64,000 nt of DNA. Source: Candidatus Tityobacter terrigena. Its GTDB lineage: Bacteria > Vulcanimicrobiota > Vulcanimicrobiia > Vulcanimicrobiales > Vulcanimicrobiaceae. The stretch lies in contig PMHO01000057.1 in the NCBI GenBank assembly GCA_003156715.1, positions 62,633 to 126,632 on the forward strand, written 5' to 3'. Below, piece by piece: positions 1 to 8,117 of this stretch. The notes beneath the pieces were generated by a model. That model had not been told where the DNA came from and made no database searches. It saw nothing but the letters and a program-made list of their open reading frames with translations. Position 1 is the stretch's first letter; every line of letters begins with the position of its first letter. A program made the position numbers and the translations under genes.

Positions 1-574
1 CGCACGGGACCATCAGGACGACGAGCGAAAGCGAAACGACGCCGAAGGTCGAGCCGAAATGCTCGCGTGTCATTGCTAGAGAATTGACGATGCTCGCGCG
101 GAACGCGGCGAAGAGCGATTGCGGCGCGGCTGCGTTGCCCGTGCGCAGGAGCGCGCCGATGAGCGCCTGCGAGAGCAGCACCCCCAGGATGACGCCGGGA
201 ACGACCGCCGCCATGTAGCCGAGTTCGGTCACGACGCCGAGGCTGACGACGGTCAGCGTTGCGATCAAAACGCGGGCGAAGTTCATGCGGAAACTGCGGT
301 CGATGCGTCGCAGCGCCGAGGGCCAAATGAAATATAGCCCGACGAGGCCGAGTCCGAGCACGGCGCGTAAAGCGGGCAGGCGCAGGAACGCGCCGCCGGG
401 ATCCCGTTCGATCTCGGCCAGGGATATCTGATACAGCCCGGCTGCACCGCACAAAACGGCGAGCGCGAGGTAGACCGGCAGGTGCTCGCGCATCACGGCA
501 AAGCCGTCACCCAGCAGCGACCCCGTCGAACGCTCGCCCTGCGCAGCTCGCCTCGGCAGTAGCCCGGCGTACAT
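1..574 (-). CDS. Multi-pass membrane protein, cut by window edge
   Basis: An open frame of 191 codons runs leftward from an ATG at 574 and is still open at base 2, so the C-terminus lies outside the window. It shows several hydrophobic segments: around residues 33-48, 75-86, 103-115 and 119-140. The stretch with VVPGVILG followed by LLSQAL resembles the membrane domain of YciC-like or glycerophosphodiester-phosphodiesterase-like proteins, and the later TREHFGSTFGVV fits the repeat unit of that group. No enzymatic domain is visible. A second possible start, ATG with a preceding GTG, lies near 491-494. The family assignment is tentative; that it is an integral membrane protein is fairly certain. 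Confidence 0.6.
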   Translation of the reverse strand, partial: MYAGLLPRRAAQGERSTGSLLGDGFAVMREHLPVYLALAVLCGAAGLYQISLAEIERDPGGAFLRLPALRAVLGLGLVGLYFIWPSALRRIDRSFRMNFARVLIATLTVVSLGVVTELGYMAAVVPGVILGVLLSQALIGALLRTGNAAAPQSLFAAFRASIVNSLAMTREHFGSTFGVVSLSLVVLMVPC

Positions 575-655
575 TTGGGAACCCTCCATGTACGCCTATC
601 GGCTGGCGCCCGTGCGGACTTGAGCCGGGGCCTGCGTTGCACGCCCTCCCGTGAC

Positions 656-1639
656 CTATCGCACGTCGACGACGACCTTGCCCAGCACCGCGCGGTCGGC
701 GACCAGCCGCAGCGCGGCCGGTACGTCCGCAAATGCGAAGACCGCCGAAACGTACGGTTTCACGGCGCCCTCCGCGTACAGCCGCATCACTTCGCGCAGA
801 CTTTCGGCCAGCACGCTCGGGTTGCGACGACGGTACAGTCCCATGTGAACGCCGACGGCCGAATAGTTCTTGACGAGGAGATGGTTGGCCGGCGCGCTCG
901 GGATCACGCCGCCGGCGAAGCCGATGACGAGCAGCCGTCCTTCGAAAGCGATGCACTTGCGCGACCGGTCGAAGATTTCTCCGCCGACGGGATCGAAGAT
1001 GACATCCGCGCCGCGCTTGTCGGTTACGCGGTTGACGACTTCGACAAAGTCTTCCTCGGCCAGATCGATCGCGACGTCGGCGCCGAACTCTTTGCAAAAG
1101 CGTGCTTTGCGCGCGCCGTTGGCGGTGGCGATGACGCGCGCGCCGGCCGCGACGCCGAGCTGGATTGCGGCGGTTCCGACGCCGCCTGCGCCGCCGTGCA
1201 CGAGCAGCGTTTCGCCGGCGCGCAAGCCGGCGCGCCGGTGCAACGCTAGGTGACCGGTCACGTAGGTGATGTAGAGTGCGGCCGCGTCACGGGATGAAAG
1301 GCCCGGCGGAAGGGGCAGCACATCGGCCGCGTCGCACACGATCAGCTCTTGGTAGGCGCCGTTCGGCGCCTTGGGTAAGACGATCACCGGCGTACCGAGC
1401 GCAATCCGCGCATCCGGTCCCGCCTCGACGACGTGCCCCGCAGCTTCCAAGCCCGGTGTAAACGGCAGCGGCGGCTTCTCCTGATATTGCCCGCGGCAGA
1501 GCAAGAGATCGGGGAAGTTGACCGAGGCAGCCTCGACCTCGACCACGACCTGCGCGGGACCGGGGGCGCCGACCGCGAGGTCAATCAGTTGCAAAGCGTC
1601 TTCGGGCTCGCCCAGCTGTACGACGCGCCAGGCGCGCAT
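656..1639 (-). CDS. NADPH:quinone reductase-like MDR oxidoreductase
   Basis: A 327-residue zinc-independent medium-chain dehydrogenase/reductase. The N-terminal GroES-like domain includes ASVNFPDLL and GLEAAGHVVEAG. The Rossmann domain carries the nucleotide motif HGGAGGVGTAAIQL, followed by ADVIFDPVGG, typical of the quinone oxidoreductase branch. The zinc ligands of alcohol dehydrogenases are absent. I chose the ATG giving MRAWRVVQLGE because it matches the usual N-terminus; the frame stays open upstream, but that part is arginine-rich and looks noncoding. It most likely reduces quinones or enoyl/enone substrates with NADPH; the real substrate cannot be read from sequence. It is divergent from glcD. 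Confidence 0.88.
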   Translation of the reverse strand: MRAWRVVQLGEPEDALQLIDLAVGAPGPAQVVVEVEAASVNFPDLLLCRGQYQEKPPLPFTPGLEAAGHVVEAGPDARIALGTPVIVLPKAPNGAYQELIVCDAADVLPLPPGLSSRDAAALYITYVTGHLALHRRAGLRAGETLLVHGGAGGVGTAAIQLGVAAGARVIATANGARKARFCKEFGADVAIDLAEEDFVEVVNRVTDKRGADVIFDPVGGEIFDRSRKCIAFEGRLLVIGFAGGVIPSAPANHLLVKNYSAVGVHMGLYRRRNPSVLAESLREVMRLYAEGAVKPYVSAVFAFADVPAALRLVADRAVLGKVVVDVR

Positions 1640-1740
1640 CAGGGCAGCTCCGGCACGCGCACGGACGTCGATCGTACCTGCATGCGTCCGGCTTCGCGAA
1701 GAAGGCAAGCCTCTCCGCGCGTCGCGGCGAAGGCTCGGGA

Positions 1741-3162
1741 GTGATAGTTTCGCTCGCACCGCGGGTCGTCGGCGAGCTGCGTGAGATTGCGGGCGCCCCA
1801 CACGTGCTCACCGCGGTCGAGGATTTGATCGCATACGGCTACGACGCGACGTGGTACGAAGCACGGCCGGTGGCGGTCGTGCTGCCGGCGACGACCGCCG
1901 AAGTCGCCGCGGTGCATCGATTGGCGACGCGCGAGCGCATCGCGCTCGTGCCTCGCGCGATGGGCAGCGGGCTTTCCGGCGGCTCGGTCCCGCTGGAGGG
2001 CAGTCTCATTTTGGCCGTGCCGCGGATGAACCGCATCCTTGAGATCGACGAGGTCAACCGCGTCGCGATCGTCCAGTCCGGCGTGATCAACGCCGCTCTG
2101 CAGGACGCGGTCGAGTCGCGCGGGCTGTTCTACCCTCCGGATCCGTCGAGCCTGCGGCAATCGGCGATCGGCGGCAACGTCGCCGAGAACGCGGGCGGCG
2201 CGCGCTGCCTCAAGTACGGCGTCACTGCCGACTACGTCGTCGCCCTCGAGATCGTTTTGCCCGACGGTACGATCGTACGCACCGGCGGCAAGATGCTCAA
2301 GAACGCGACGGGGTACGATCTCCGCGCGTTATACGCGGGCGCCGAAGGGACGCTCGGGACGATCACCGAGATCACGCTGCGTCTTCTTCCCAAGCCGCGC
2401 TTCACGAGAACCGCACTCGCTGCGTTCGCGCGTATCGACGACGCCACGGCGACGGTCCGTGCCGTGATGGCGAGCGGTCTGCTGCCGGCTTCGATCGAGC
2501 TGATGGATCGTCTCACGATTCGCTGCGTCGAAGAGAACGCACCCGCCGGCCTGCCGCTGGGAAGCGACGCCGTGCTGCTCTTCGCGGTCGATGGAAACTA
2601 CGAAGCGATCGTCGACGAGGAATTGGCCACGATCGCCGAGATTGCGAGCGCGCACGGAGCAACCGAAACGCGCGTGGCGGCCAGCGCCGCCGAAAGCGCC
2701 CGCTTGTGGGAAGCACGTCGCGCCGTCTCGCCGGCGCTGGCGCGCCGCACGCCGAACAAACTCGGCGAAGACGTCTGCGTCCCGCTTTCCGAAATCGGCG
2801 AGATGGTCCGGCGCATCCGCGAGATCGCGCAGAGGTACGACTTGCAGATACCCGTCTTCGGGCATGCCGGCGACGGCAACCTTCACCCCAACATCCTGTG
2901 CGACCGGCGCAATCGGGAGGAAATGGTTCGGGTGCGCGCGGCGGCGCGTGAGATCTTCGAAGCGGCCGTGGCGCTGGGCGGAACGCTTTCCGGCGAGCAT
3001 GGCATCGGACTTCTCAAGAAGCAGTTCATCGAACTGGACGTCGGCAGCGCGGCACTCGGCTTGATGCGGCGCATCAAAGACGCCGTCGATCCGCTCGGGA
3101 TCATGAACCCCGGCAAGATCTTCCCGGATCCCGGCGGCGCCGACGCGTTCGATCTGCCGTAG
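1741..3162 (+). CDS. glcD: Glycolate oxidase FAD-binding subunit GlcD
   Basis: A 473-residue flavoprotein of the FAD_binding_4 / FAD-oxidase_C family. It would oxidise glycolate (or D-lactate) to glyoxylate at the membrane. The FAD-binding half spans about residues 35-215, with PRAMGSGLSGGSVP and GGNVAENAGGARCLKYG. The C-terminal half has GHAGDGNLHPN and GEHGIGLLKK, which are hallmarks of GlcD and D-lactate dehydrogenases. The start is GTG. Its stop directly abuts the glcF ATG, so the two are co-transcribed and probably translationally coupled. No glcE is present between or beside them. D-lactate dehydrogenase is the main alternative. With RuBisCO in the same window, a photorespiratory salvage role is reasonable. 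Confidence 0.88.
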   Translation: MIVSLAPRVVGELREIAGAPHVLTAVEDLIAYGYDATWYEARPVAVVLPATTAEVAAVHRLATRERIALVPRAMGSGLSGGSVPLEGSLILAVPRMNRILEIDEVNRVAIVQSGVINAALQDAVESRGLFYPPDPSSLRQSAIGGNVAENAGGARCLKYGVTADYVVALEIVLPDGTIVRTGGKMLKNATGYDLRALYAGAEGTLGTITEITLRLLPKPRFTRTALAAFARIDDATATVRAVMASGLLPASIELMDRLTIRCVEENAPAGLPLGSDAVLLFAVDGNYEAIVDEELATIAEIASAHGATETRVAASAAESARLWEARRAVSPALARRTPNKLGEDVCVPLSEIGEMVRRIREIAQRYDLQIPVFGHAGDGNLHPNILCDRRNREEMVRVRAAAREIFEAAVALGGTLSGEHGIGLLKKQFIELDVGSAALGLMRRIKDAVDPLGIMNPGKIFPDPGGADAFDLP

Positions 3163-4521
3163 ATGGAGTTCGTCGAGACGAAGCTCGGGTTCCAGGAGCC
3201 GGACGTCCCGCCTGAAAGCGTTTTCAACCAGTGCGTGCGCTGCGGGCTGTGTCTTCCCACCTGCCCGACGTATGTCGAGACGCTGGTCGAGACGTCCGGA
3301 CCGCGCGGCCGGATCGCGCTCATCAAAGCGGTCTCGGAGGGACGGCTCGATCTCACGAGCCCCGGCTTCATGCACCAGATGTCCGAATGTCTGGATTGCC
3401 GCGCGTGCGAAGCCGTCTGCCCGTCCGGCGTCGCGTACGGACGACTGCTCGAGCCGGCGCGCACGCAGATCGAGCGCGCCACGGCCGAACGCCGGCCGTT
3501 GTTCGCGCGCCTCGTTCGGGGTTTCGCGCTCGGAATGCTTTTCAGCAACATGGCGCTTATGCGCTTTGCCGCGGCGCTCTTGCGCTTCTACCAACGCAGC
3601 GGCCTGCGGCGCTTCGCGCACGAAAGCGGCTTGCTGCGCGGACTGAATCTCGAGTCGCTGGAGGCGCTCGCGCCGGCGATGTCGCGGCGCTTCTTCGTGC
3701 CGAGCGGCGAACTGCGCCGGACGACGCATGGCGTCTCGAAGGCGACCGCGTTCATGCACGCCGGGTGCGTGATGCACGTCGCGTTCGCGGAGGTCGATGA
3801 GGCAACCGTACGCGTCTTGACGCGCTGCGGCTGTGACGTCGTCACCCCCCGCGATCAGGGCTGTTGCGGTGCAATTGCGGTGCACGCCGGTGAAATGGAG
3901 CTCGGTCGCAAGCTGGCCAAACGCAACATCGAGTCCTTCGAGCGCTCAGGTGCCGACGTCTACGTGGTCAATGCCGCCGGCTGCGGATCGACACTCAAGG
4001 AGTACGGACACCTTTTCGAGGCGGATACGGCGTGGAGCGAGCGGGCCAGCGCGTTCTCCGCGAAGGTTCGCGACGTCACCGAATTTCTCGACGCGATCGG
4101 AATCGCACCCGAGCTCGGACGCATCGACGGCGTCGTTACGTATCAGGAGCCCTGCCATCTCGCGCACGCGCAACGCATCACGGCCGCGCCGCGACGGCTG
4201 CTGGCGAGCATTCCCGGGCTCATTCTGCGCGAGATGGACGAGAGTTCGCTTTGCTGCGGAAGTGCGGGCATCTACAACGTGACACAGCCGGAGATGGCGG
4301 GACGCCTGCAGGAGCGCAAGGTAGCCAACATCGTTGCCGTCGATCCGGCCTTCGTCGCGACGGCGAATCCGGGCTGCGCGCTGCAGGTCGCGGCCGGCAT
4401 ACGAAAAGCGGGGCGCGCGATCGAGGTCAAGCACATCGTCGAGTTGCTCGACGAAGCGTATGCGGCCTACAAGCCGACCAGTCGTGCGTCGTCGGCCAGG
4501 GCCGCGTCCACGCTCGCATAA
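3163..4521 (+). CDS. glcF: Glycolate oxidase iron-sulfur subunit GlcF
   Basis: A 452-residue electron-transfer partner of GlcD. Near the N-terminus are two 4Fe-4S ferredoxin motifs, CVRCGLCLPTCP (about residues 25-36) and CLDCRACEAVCP (about 76-87). The C-terminal half holds two cysteine-rich CCG domains, seen as DQGCCGAIAVHAG and SSLCCGSAGIYN, as in GlcF and HdrB-type proteins. The start codon follows the glcD stop with no gap. The last 55 bases overlap the 3' end of the convergent STAS gene, so the two transcripts are antisense to each other there. LldE/LutA-type lactate proteins share the CCG domain, but the double ferredoxin head fits GlcF better. Confidence 0.88.
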   Translation: MEFVETKLGFQEPDVPPESVFNQCVRCGLCLPTCPTYVETLVETSGPRGRIALIKAVSEGRLDLTSPGFMHQMSECLDCRACEAVCPSGVAYGRLLEPARTQIERATAERRPLFARLVRGFALGMLFSNMALMRFAAALLRFYQRSGLRRFAHESGLLRGLNLESLEALAPAMSRRFFVPSGELRRTTHGVSKATAFMHAGCVMHVAFAEVDEATVRVLTRCGCDVVTPRDQGCCGAIAVHAGEMELGRKLAKRNIESFERSGADVYVVNAAGCGSTLKEYGHLFEADTAWSERASAFSAKVRDVTEFLDAIGIAPELGRIDGVVTYQEPCHLAHAQRITAAPRRLLASIPGLILREMDESSLCCGSAGIYNVTQPEMAGRLQERKVANIVAVDPAFVATANPGCALQVAAGIRKAGRAIEVKHIVELLDEAYAAYKPTSRASSARAASTLA

Positions 4522-4844
4522 ACGTGAAGAACATCGAGTAAGCCCGTGATGCGGAGCAGCCGCAGGATTTGCCCTTCGTGGGTTACCAAACGAACGACTC
4601 CGCCACGCTCGCCGGCACGTTTGTGAGCCCCGATGAGCGCGCCCAGTCCGGTCGAGTCGAGAAACTCGAGGTTGGTAAGATCGACCACGATCGCGTGCTC
4701 GGGACGCTCGGCCGCCTCCATGAGTGCGGCCCGCAAGCTGGGAGAGGTTGCGATGTCCAGGCTGCCCGCAAGTGCGAACAACTGCGTCCGTCCGTCGTCG
4801 GTCGTCGTCAGGTCGATGCTAAGCGTTTCCATAGACATGGTCAT
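4467..4844 (-). CDS. STAS-domain anti-sigma factor antagonist
   Basis: A 125-residue single-domain STAS protein of the SpoIIAA/RsbV type. The motif FLDSTGLGALIGA carries the serine that a partner kinase (RsbW/SpoIIAB-like) would phosphorylate. In its unphosphorylated form the protein would bind the anti-sigma factor and release a sigma factor. The ATG at 4844 overlaps the stop of the upstream NTF2-like gene in an ATGA arrangement, which decides this start over one six codons upstream; another ATG lies at 4838. No kinase or sigma factor is encoded nearby, so the partner must be elsewhere. Confidence 0.85.
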   Translation of the reverse strand: MTMSMETLSIDLTTTDDGRTQLFALAGSLDIATSPSLRAALMEAAERPEHAIVVDLTNLEFLDSTGLGALIGAHKRAGERGGVVRLVTHEGQILRLLRITGLLDVLHVYASVDAALADDARLVGL

Positions 4845-5182
4845 CCCTCGTATTCGCGCCACTCGGCGATCGTCCCGTCCTCAAACGTCACGAGCGCGCA
4901 GCCGCTGCGCTGCGTCCAGTCGCCCGGCGGGTCTTCGATCTCGAACCGGTAGCGAACCGCCCCACGCGAGCCCTCGATGATGACGTCGTCGACGTGCAGA
5001 CGCCAGCGCGGACCGTCGCGAAAAAAGCGGGTAAAGTGCGTGACGATCGCCGCACGTCCGGCGATCGGCTCGCGCCGCGCCTCGATGTAACGCCCGTCCA
5101 GAGCAAAATGCGCCCCCGAGCGCAGCGCGTCGCCGTTGCGCCAGGCCGTGAACAGCCCGTCGAGCACGTCGCGCGTCGTCAC
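4841..5182 (-). CDS. NTF2-like / SnoaL-like protein
   Basis: A 113-residue protein with the look of the NTF2-like cone fold. It has an N-terminal helix (DVLDGLFTAWRNGD), a DGRYIEARREPIAGRAAI segment, then strands ending in a run typical of SnoaL-like polyketide-cyclase-fold proteins. No catalytic residues can be assigned with confidence. It is coupled by an ATGA overlap to the STAS gene behind it, so the two are co-expressed, but that does not reveal a function. It starts just downstream of tRNA-Gln on the same strand. Confidence 0.65.
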   Translation of the reverse strand: MTTRDVLDGLFTAWRNGDALRSGAHFALDGRYIEARREPIAGRAAIVTHFTRFFRDGPRWRLHVDDVIIEGSRGAVRYRFEIEDPPGDWTQRSGCALVTFEDGTIAEWREYEG

Positions 5183-5225
5183 CCGGGGCTCCCTTCCCTG
5201 GTACCGCTCGAGCGGCGAATGAATT

Positions 5226-5300
5226 TGGCTGGGGCGGATGGATTCGAACCACCGAATGGAGGATTCAAAGTCCCCTGCCTTACCACTTGGCTACGCCCCA
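5226..5300 (-). tRNA. tRNA-Gln (UUG)
   Basis: A complete cloverleaf reads leftward from 5300. The acceptor arm TGGGGCG pairs with CGCCCCA. The D arm contains AGCCAAGTGGTAAGGCA. The anticodon stem GGGGA/TCCTC holds the loop CTTTGAA, giving anticodon TTG. The T arm has GGTTCGAATCC. The discriminator base is G and the CCA end is encoded (5226-5228). The anticodon UUG reads glutamine codons. Confidence 0.95.
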
Positions 5301-5581
5301 TTGGTCGCGCGTTTTCCTTCTTTGACGCGGTTTTCGCTCCGATGCATCGCAACTCTCCAGCAGCGACCCGCCACGCCCTAGGCCGAATCGTTTCAGACGA
5401 ATCGGAAGCGCCTCCATGGATGCGCGTGGTGCTACCGAACGCCCTGCTCTTCACGAAGGGACGCATTGCCTCGAGGCACACGGAAGGACACCGGCGCTTC
5501 TCGTCGGCGCCAGGGCTGTTACGTCCTAGGGCTTGTTTCCCGGAATCGGACAGACTAAGCCCTTTGTCGCGGGCCCTTTTG
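5301..5581. other. Intergenic stretch with no gene seen
   Basis: Between tRNA-Gln and the wall-hydrolase stop I see no convincing reading frame on either strand. An imperfect hairpin with arms AGGGCTT and AAGCCCT at about 5528-5563 lies just past the hydrolase stop. It has a 20-base loop and no T-run, so calling it a terminator would be weak. Any promoter for tRNA-Gln should also lie here. Confidence 0.5.
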
Positions 5582-6442
5582 TTAGTAGCGGAGGCGGCGC
5601 GTCGTTTGGCTGGCGGCGACGAAGCGCTTTGCGCCGAGGTAGCGTGCCGCCCAGTAACTGTCCCGAATGCGGCTGACGCGCACGCCGTGGCTCGAGCTGT
5701 GGATAAACTTTCCATTCCCGATGTAGATGCCGACGTGGGACGGCCCGGGCGCATATGTTTCGAAGAAGACGAGGTCGCCGACGCGGATGCCGTTGGTGAT
5801 CCGGCCGCCGGCATAGTACTGCGCATCGGCCGTACGCGGCAGGTGGATGCCGAGCATCGCAAAGACGTGCTGCACGTAGCCCGAGCAGTCGAAGCCCGAG
5901 GGCGAGGTTCCGCCAAAAACGTAGGGTGTGCCGATGAAGCGCATCGCGCTGCGCGTCAGGCTGACCGCAATCGACGAGGTGCGATTGACGATACCGTGGA
6001 CGAAACGCTTGATCGACGACGCATCGCGCACCGGCGACGTCACGCCCAGCGCCGAAGCGCCGCGGGAGGATACGTCGGACCACATTTTCAGATCGGCGTT
6101 GGCGCTCGGTTCGCTCGGAACGTCGAGCGACGTCAGCTGTGCGCGCACTTCGGTCGGCACGACGATCAAGCTCGGCGCTGGAGCGCTTTCGATGGCAGCC
6201 TCGTCGAGGGCAAGGACCGAGCCGGCTGGGAGGGTCTTCTGCGAGCCGTCGATCTGATTGATCCTGGCAAGGTCGTCGACGCTGACGTGCTCGGCCCGAG
6301 CAACCATCTGTAACGTTTCACCGGGCGTTACCCGGTGGAAGAGCGCGTGCGTTTGGGCGCGGGCAATGCCGGAAGCGGCGCCGCATAGAACGGCGGCGGC
6401 CAATAGCGCTTGAAAGGTCCGAAACAAATGCTCCTCTTTCAA
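5582..6442 (-). CDS. Secreted LysM-NlpC/P60 cell-wall hydrolase
   Basis: A 286-residue exported peptidoglycan hydrolase. The hydrophobic segment around residues 8-29 looks like a signal peptide ending near ARA-QT. A LysM domain follows at about 35-80 (FHRVTPGETLQMVAR). The C-terminal NlpC/P60 domain at about 160-275 carries the catalytic Cys in FDCSGYVQHVF, the His in PSHVGIYIG and a third polar residue in HSSSHG. Such enzymes cut D-gamma-glutamyl-diaminopimelate stem-peptide bonds. The start is uncertain: TTG at 6442, or TTG at 6427 a few bases after GAGGAG. A c-di-AMP riboswitch ends at its start, so second-messenger control is expected. It lies downstream of glmM on the same strand. Confidence 0.9.
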   Translation of the reverse strand: MKEEHLFRTFQALLAAAVLCGAASGIARAQTHALFHRVTPGETLQMVARAEHVSVDDLARINQIDGSQKTLPAGSVLALDEAAIESAPAPSLIVVPTEVRAQLTSLDVPSEPSANADLKMWSDVSSRGASALGVTSPVRDASSIKRFVHGIVNRTSSIAVSLTRSAMRFIGTPYVFGGTSPSGFDCSGYVQHVFAMLGIHLPRTADAQYYAGGRITNGIRVGDLVFFETYAPGPSHVGIYIGNGKFIHSSSHGVRVSRIRDSYWAARYLGAKRFVAASQTTRRLRY

Positions 6443-6558
6443 CGCTTACGAGGTTAGTTGACGGGTTCGGGCTGAAAGACTGGCCCGCGCGCCGACCGGC
6501 GCGTTTACCCCACCTGGGAATCCCCCGCTCCGGACATCGATCCGGATTCAGCGATTTA
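6440..6558 (-). promoter_or_regulatory. c-di-AMP (ydaO/yuaA) riboswitch
   Basis: Read leftward, the leader has the conserved blocks of the ydaO-yuaA aptamer in order. They are GCTGAATCCGG near the 5' side, GGAGCGGGGGA, CCAGGTGGGGTAAA, a variable GC-rich hairpin (GCGCCGG/CCGGCGC type), GTCTTTCAGCCCGAACCCGTC, and CAACTAACCTCGTAAGCG at the 3' side. The outer stem forms between AATCGCT and AAGCGTT. The aptamer ends directly before the Shine-Dalgarno-like AAAGAGGAG of the wall hydrolase, so ligand binding could mask or expose translation initiation; I see no terminator hairpin with a U-run. In known cases this class binds c-di-AMP and turns off wall-remodelling and potassium/osmolyte genes. A possible -10 (TATGCT) lies just upstream of the aptamer at about 6559-6566. 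Confidence 0.92.
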
Positions 6559-6762
6559 GCATATCCAATCCACGTGCTCGCCTTAGTGAACCCGTGGAGC
6601 CGGCACTCAAGGTACCGGTTTCGGCTGCTTTTTGCCCCAAACGGCGTTTCCCTGCGGCCTCATCCTGGAGTTATCGGTTCCCAGAATTCGTCTCTCAAGG
6701 CGCCAGGAACGTGCGGGGCGCTTCAATCTGCGTCGGCCAAGCGTGCCCGCGCTCGCGCAATG

Positions 6763-8115
6763 CTATTGTGCCGCAGCGCGTAGCGTTTCGGCCACCTCGT
6801 GGGCAAGCCGATCGATGCGTGCTTGGTCGTCACCTTCGATCATGACGCGAATCAACGGTTCGGTTCCGGAGGGGCGCACGAGGATGCGGCCCTCGCCGCC
6901 GAGTTCCCGCTCGACCCGTGCGATCGCGTCCCGGACGCGCTGGTTGTCGAGCACGTCGCGCCGCGCGGTGCGCACGTTCACGAGTATCTGGGGGAAGACG
7001 TGCAGCGCGGAAGCGAGCTTTGCCAGCGACGTTTGTTGCCGCGCTACGATCGAAAGAAGCACGACCGCCGTCATCGGGCCGTCGCCGGTCGTGTTGCTTT
7101 CGAGATCGATGATGTGGCCCGACTGTTCGCCGCCAAAGGCGTAACCGCCGGCACGCATCGCCTCGAGAACGTAACGATCGCCGACGGCTGCACGCAGTAG
7201 CCGGATTCCCTCCGGCGCAAGGGCGCGCTCGAGGCCGACGTTGCTCATCACCGTACCGACGATGGCGTCGCCGAGCAACGCACCGCGCCGCTTCTTCTCC
7301 CGCCCGAGGATGAGCATCACGTGATCGCCCGTGATGACCTGCGCGTTCTCGTCGACGAAGAGCGCACGATCGGCGTCACCGTCGAAAGCGACGCCCAGGA
7401 TGTGCGAGCCCGGCTCGTTACGGGACAGTTCGCGCACCCTCTCGGCTAGCGGCATGAGGTCGGTCGAGCCGCAGGCCACGTTGATGCGCGAACCGTCGTC
7501 CTCGGCATGAAGCGCCACCACCGTGGCACCGAGGTGGGCCAGCGCTTTCGGCCCCACGACGTATGCGGCGCCGTACGCAGCATCGACGACGACCGTAAGG
7601 CCGCAGAGATCACCGCCGGCCGCGACGAGCCGGTCGAAATACGAATCGATCAGCCCGTGCGCGGCGCGCGCGATGCCGACGTGCTGATGGGTCGCCCGCG
7701 GCAGAGCCTCGTCGTCGCTCATGGCGGCTTCGATCTTGGCCTCGAGCTCGTCGCTGAGCTTGAATCCGTCGGGCGCAAAGAATTTGATGCCGTTGTCTTC
7801 GATCGGGTTGTGCGAGGCGCTGATCATCACGCCGGCAGCGGCTTCGAGCGAGCGCGTGATGAGTGCGACGCCGGGCGTCGGCACGATCCCGATCGAGAGC
7901 GTGTCGCGCCCGGTCGAGGTGATGCCGGCGGCGATCGCCGCTTCGAGCATCGTCCCTGAGAGGCGCGTGTCGCGGCCGATGACGACGGGGCGGCCCGGCT
8001 CACTCGTAGCCGCTAGGACGGCGGCCCCTGCGCGCCCGATCCGAAAGGCGAGCTCGGGCGTGAGATCGACGTTCGCGATGCCACGCACGCCGTCCGTGCC
8101 GAAGATTCGGCCCAA
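6763..8115 (-). CDS. glmM: Phosphoglucosamine mutase GlmM
   Basis: A 450-residue enzyme that interconverts glucosamine-6-phosphate and glucosamine-1-phosphate on the route to UDP-GlcNAc and peptidoglycan. It begins with MGRIFGTDGVRGIAN, the standard GlmM start. The phosphoserine loop is ISASHNPIEDNG (about residue 100). The metal-binding loop is FDGDADRAL. The sugar-binding loop is FGGEQSGH, and the phosphate-binding end is VRPSGTEPLIRVM. Length is normal for the family. It is the last gene of the cdaA-ybbR-glmM set, a gene order known from Firmicutes, where GlmM can inhibit CdaA directly. Confidence 0.97.
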   Translation of the reverse strand: MGRIFGTDGVRGIANVDLTPELAFRIGRAGAAVLAATSEPGRPVVIGRDTRLSGTMLEAAIAAGITSTGRDTLSIGIVPTPGVALITRSLEAAAGVMISASHNPIEDNGIKFFAPDGFKLSDELEAKIEAAMSDDEALPRATHQHVGIARAAHGLIDSYFDRLVAAGGDLCGLTVVVDAAYGAAYVVGPKALAHLGATVVALHAEDDGSRINVACGSTDLMPLAERVRELSRNEPGSHILGVAFDGDADRALFVDENAQVITGDHVMLILGREKKRRGALLGDAIVGTVMSNVGLERALAPEGIRLLRAAVGDRYVLEAMRAGGYAFGGEQSGHIIDLESNTTGDGPMTAVVLLSIVARQQTSLAKLASALHVFPQILVNVRTARRDVLDNQRVRDAIARVERELGGEGRILVRPSGTEPLIRVMIEGDDQARIDRLAHEVAETLRAAAQ

Positions 8116-8117
8116 GG

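Noticed and set aside
2329-3885. 518-codon frame on the minus strand
   Set aside because: Antisense to glcD and glcF, no domain or signal; a shadow of the real genes.
5528-5563. Imperfect hairpin after the wall-hydrolase stop as a Rho-independent terminator
   Set aside because: The loop is about 20 bases and no T-run follows.
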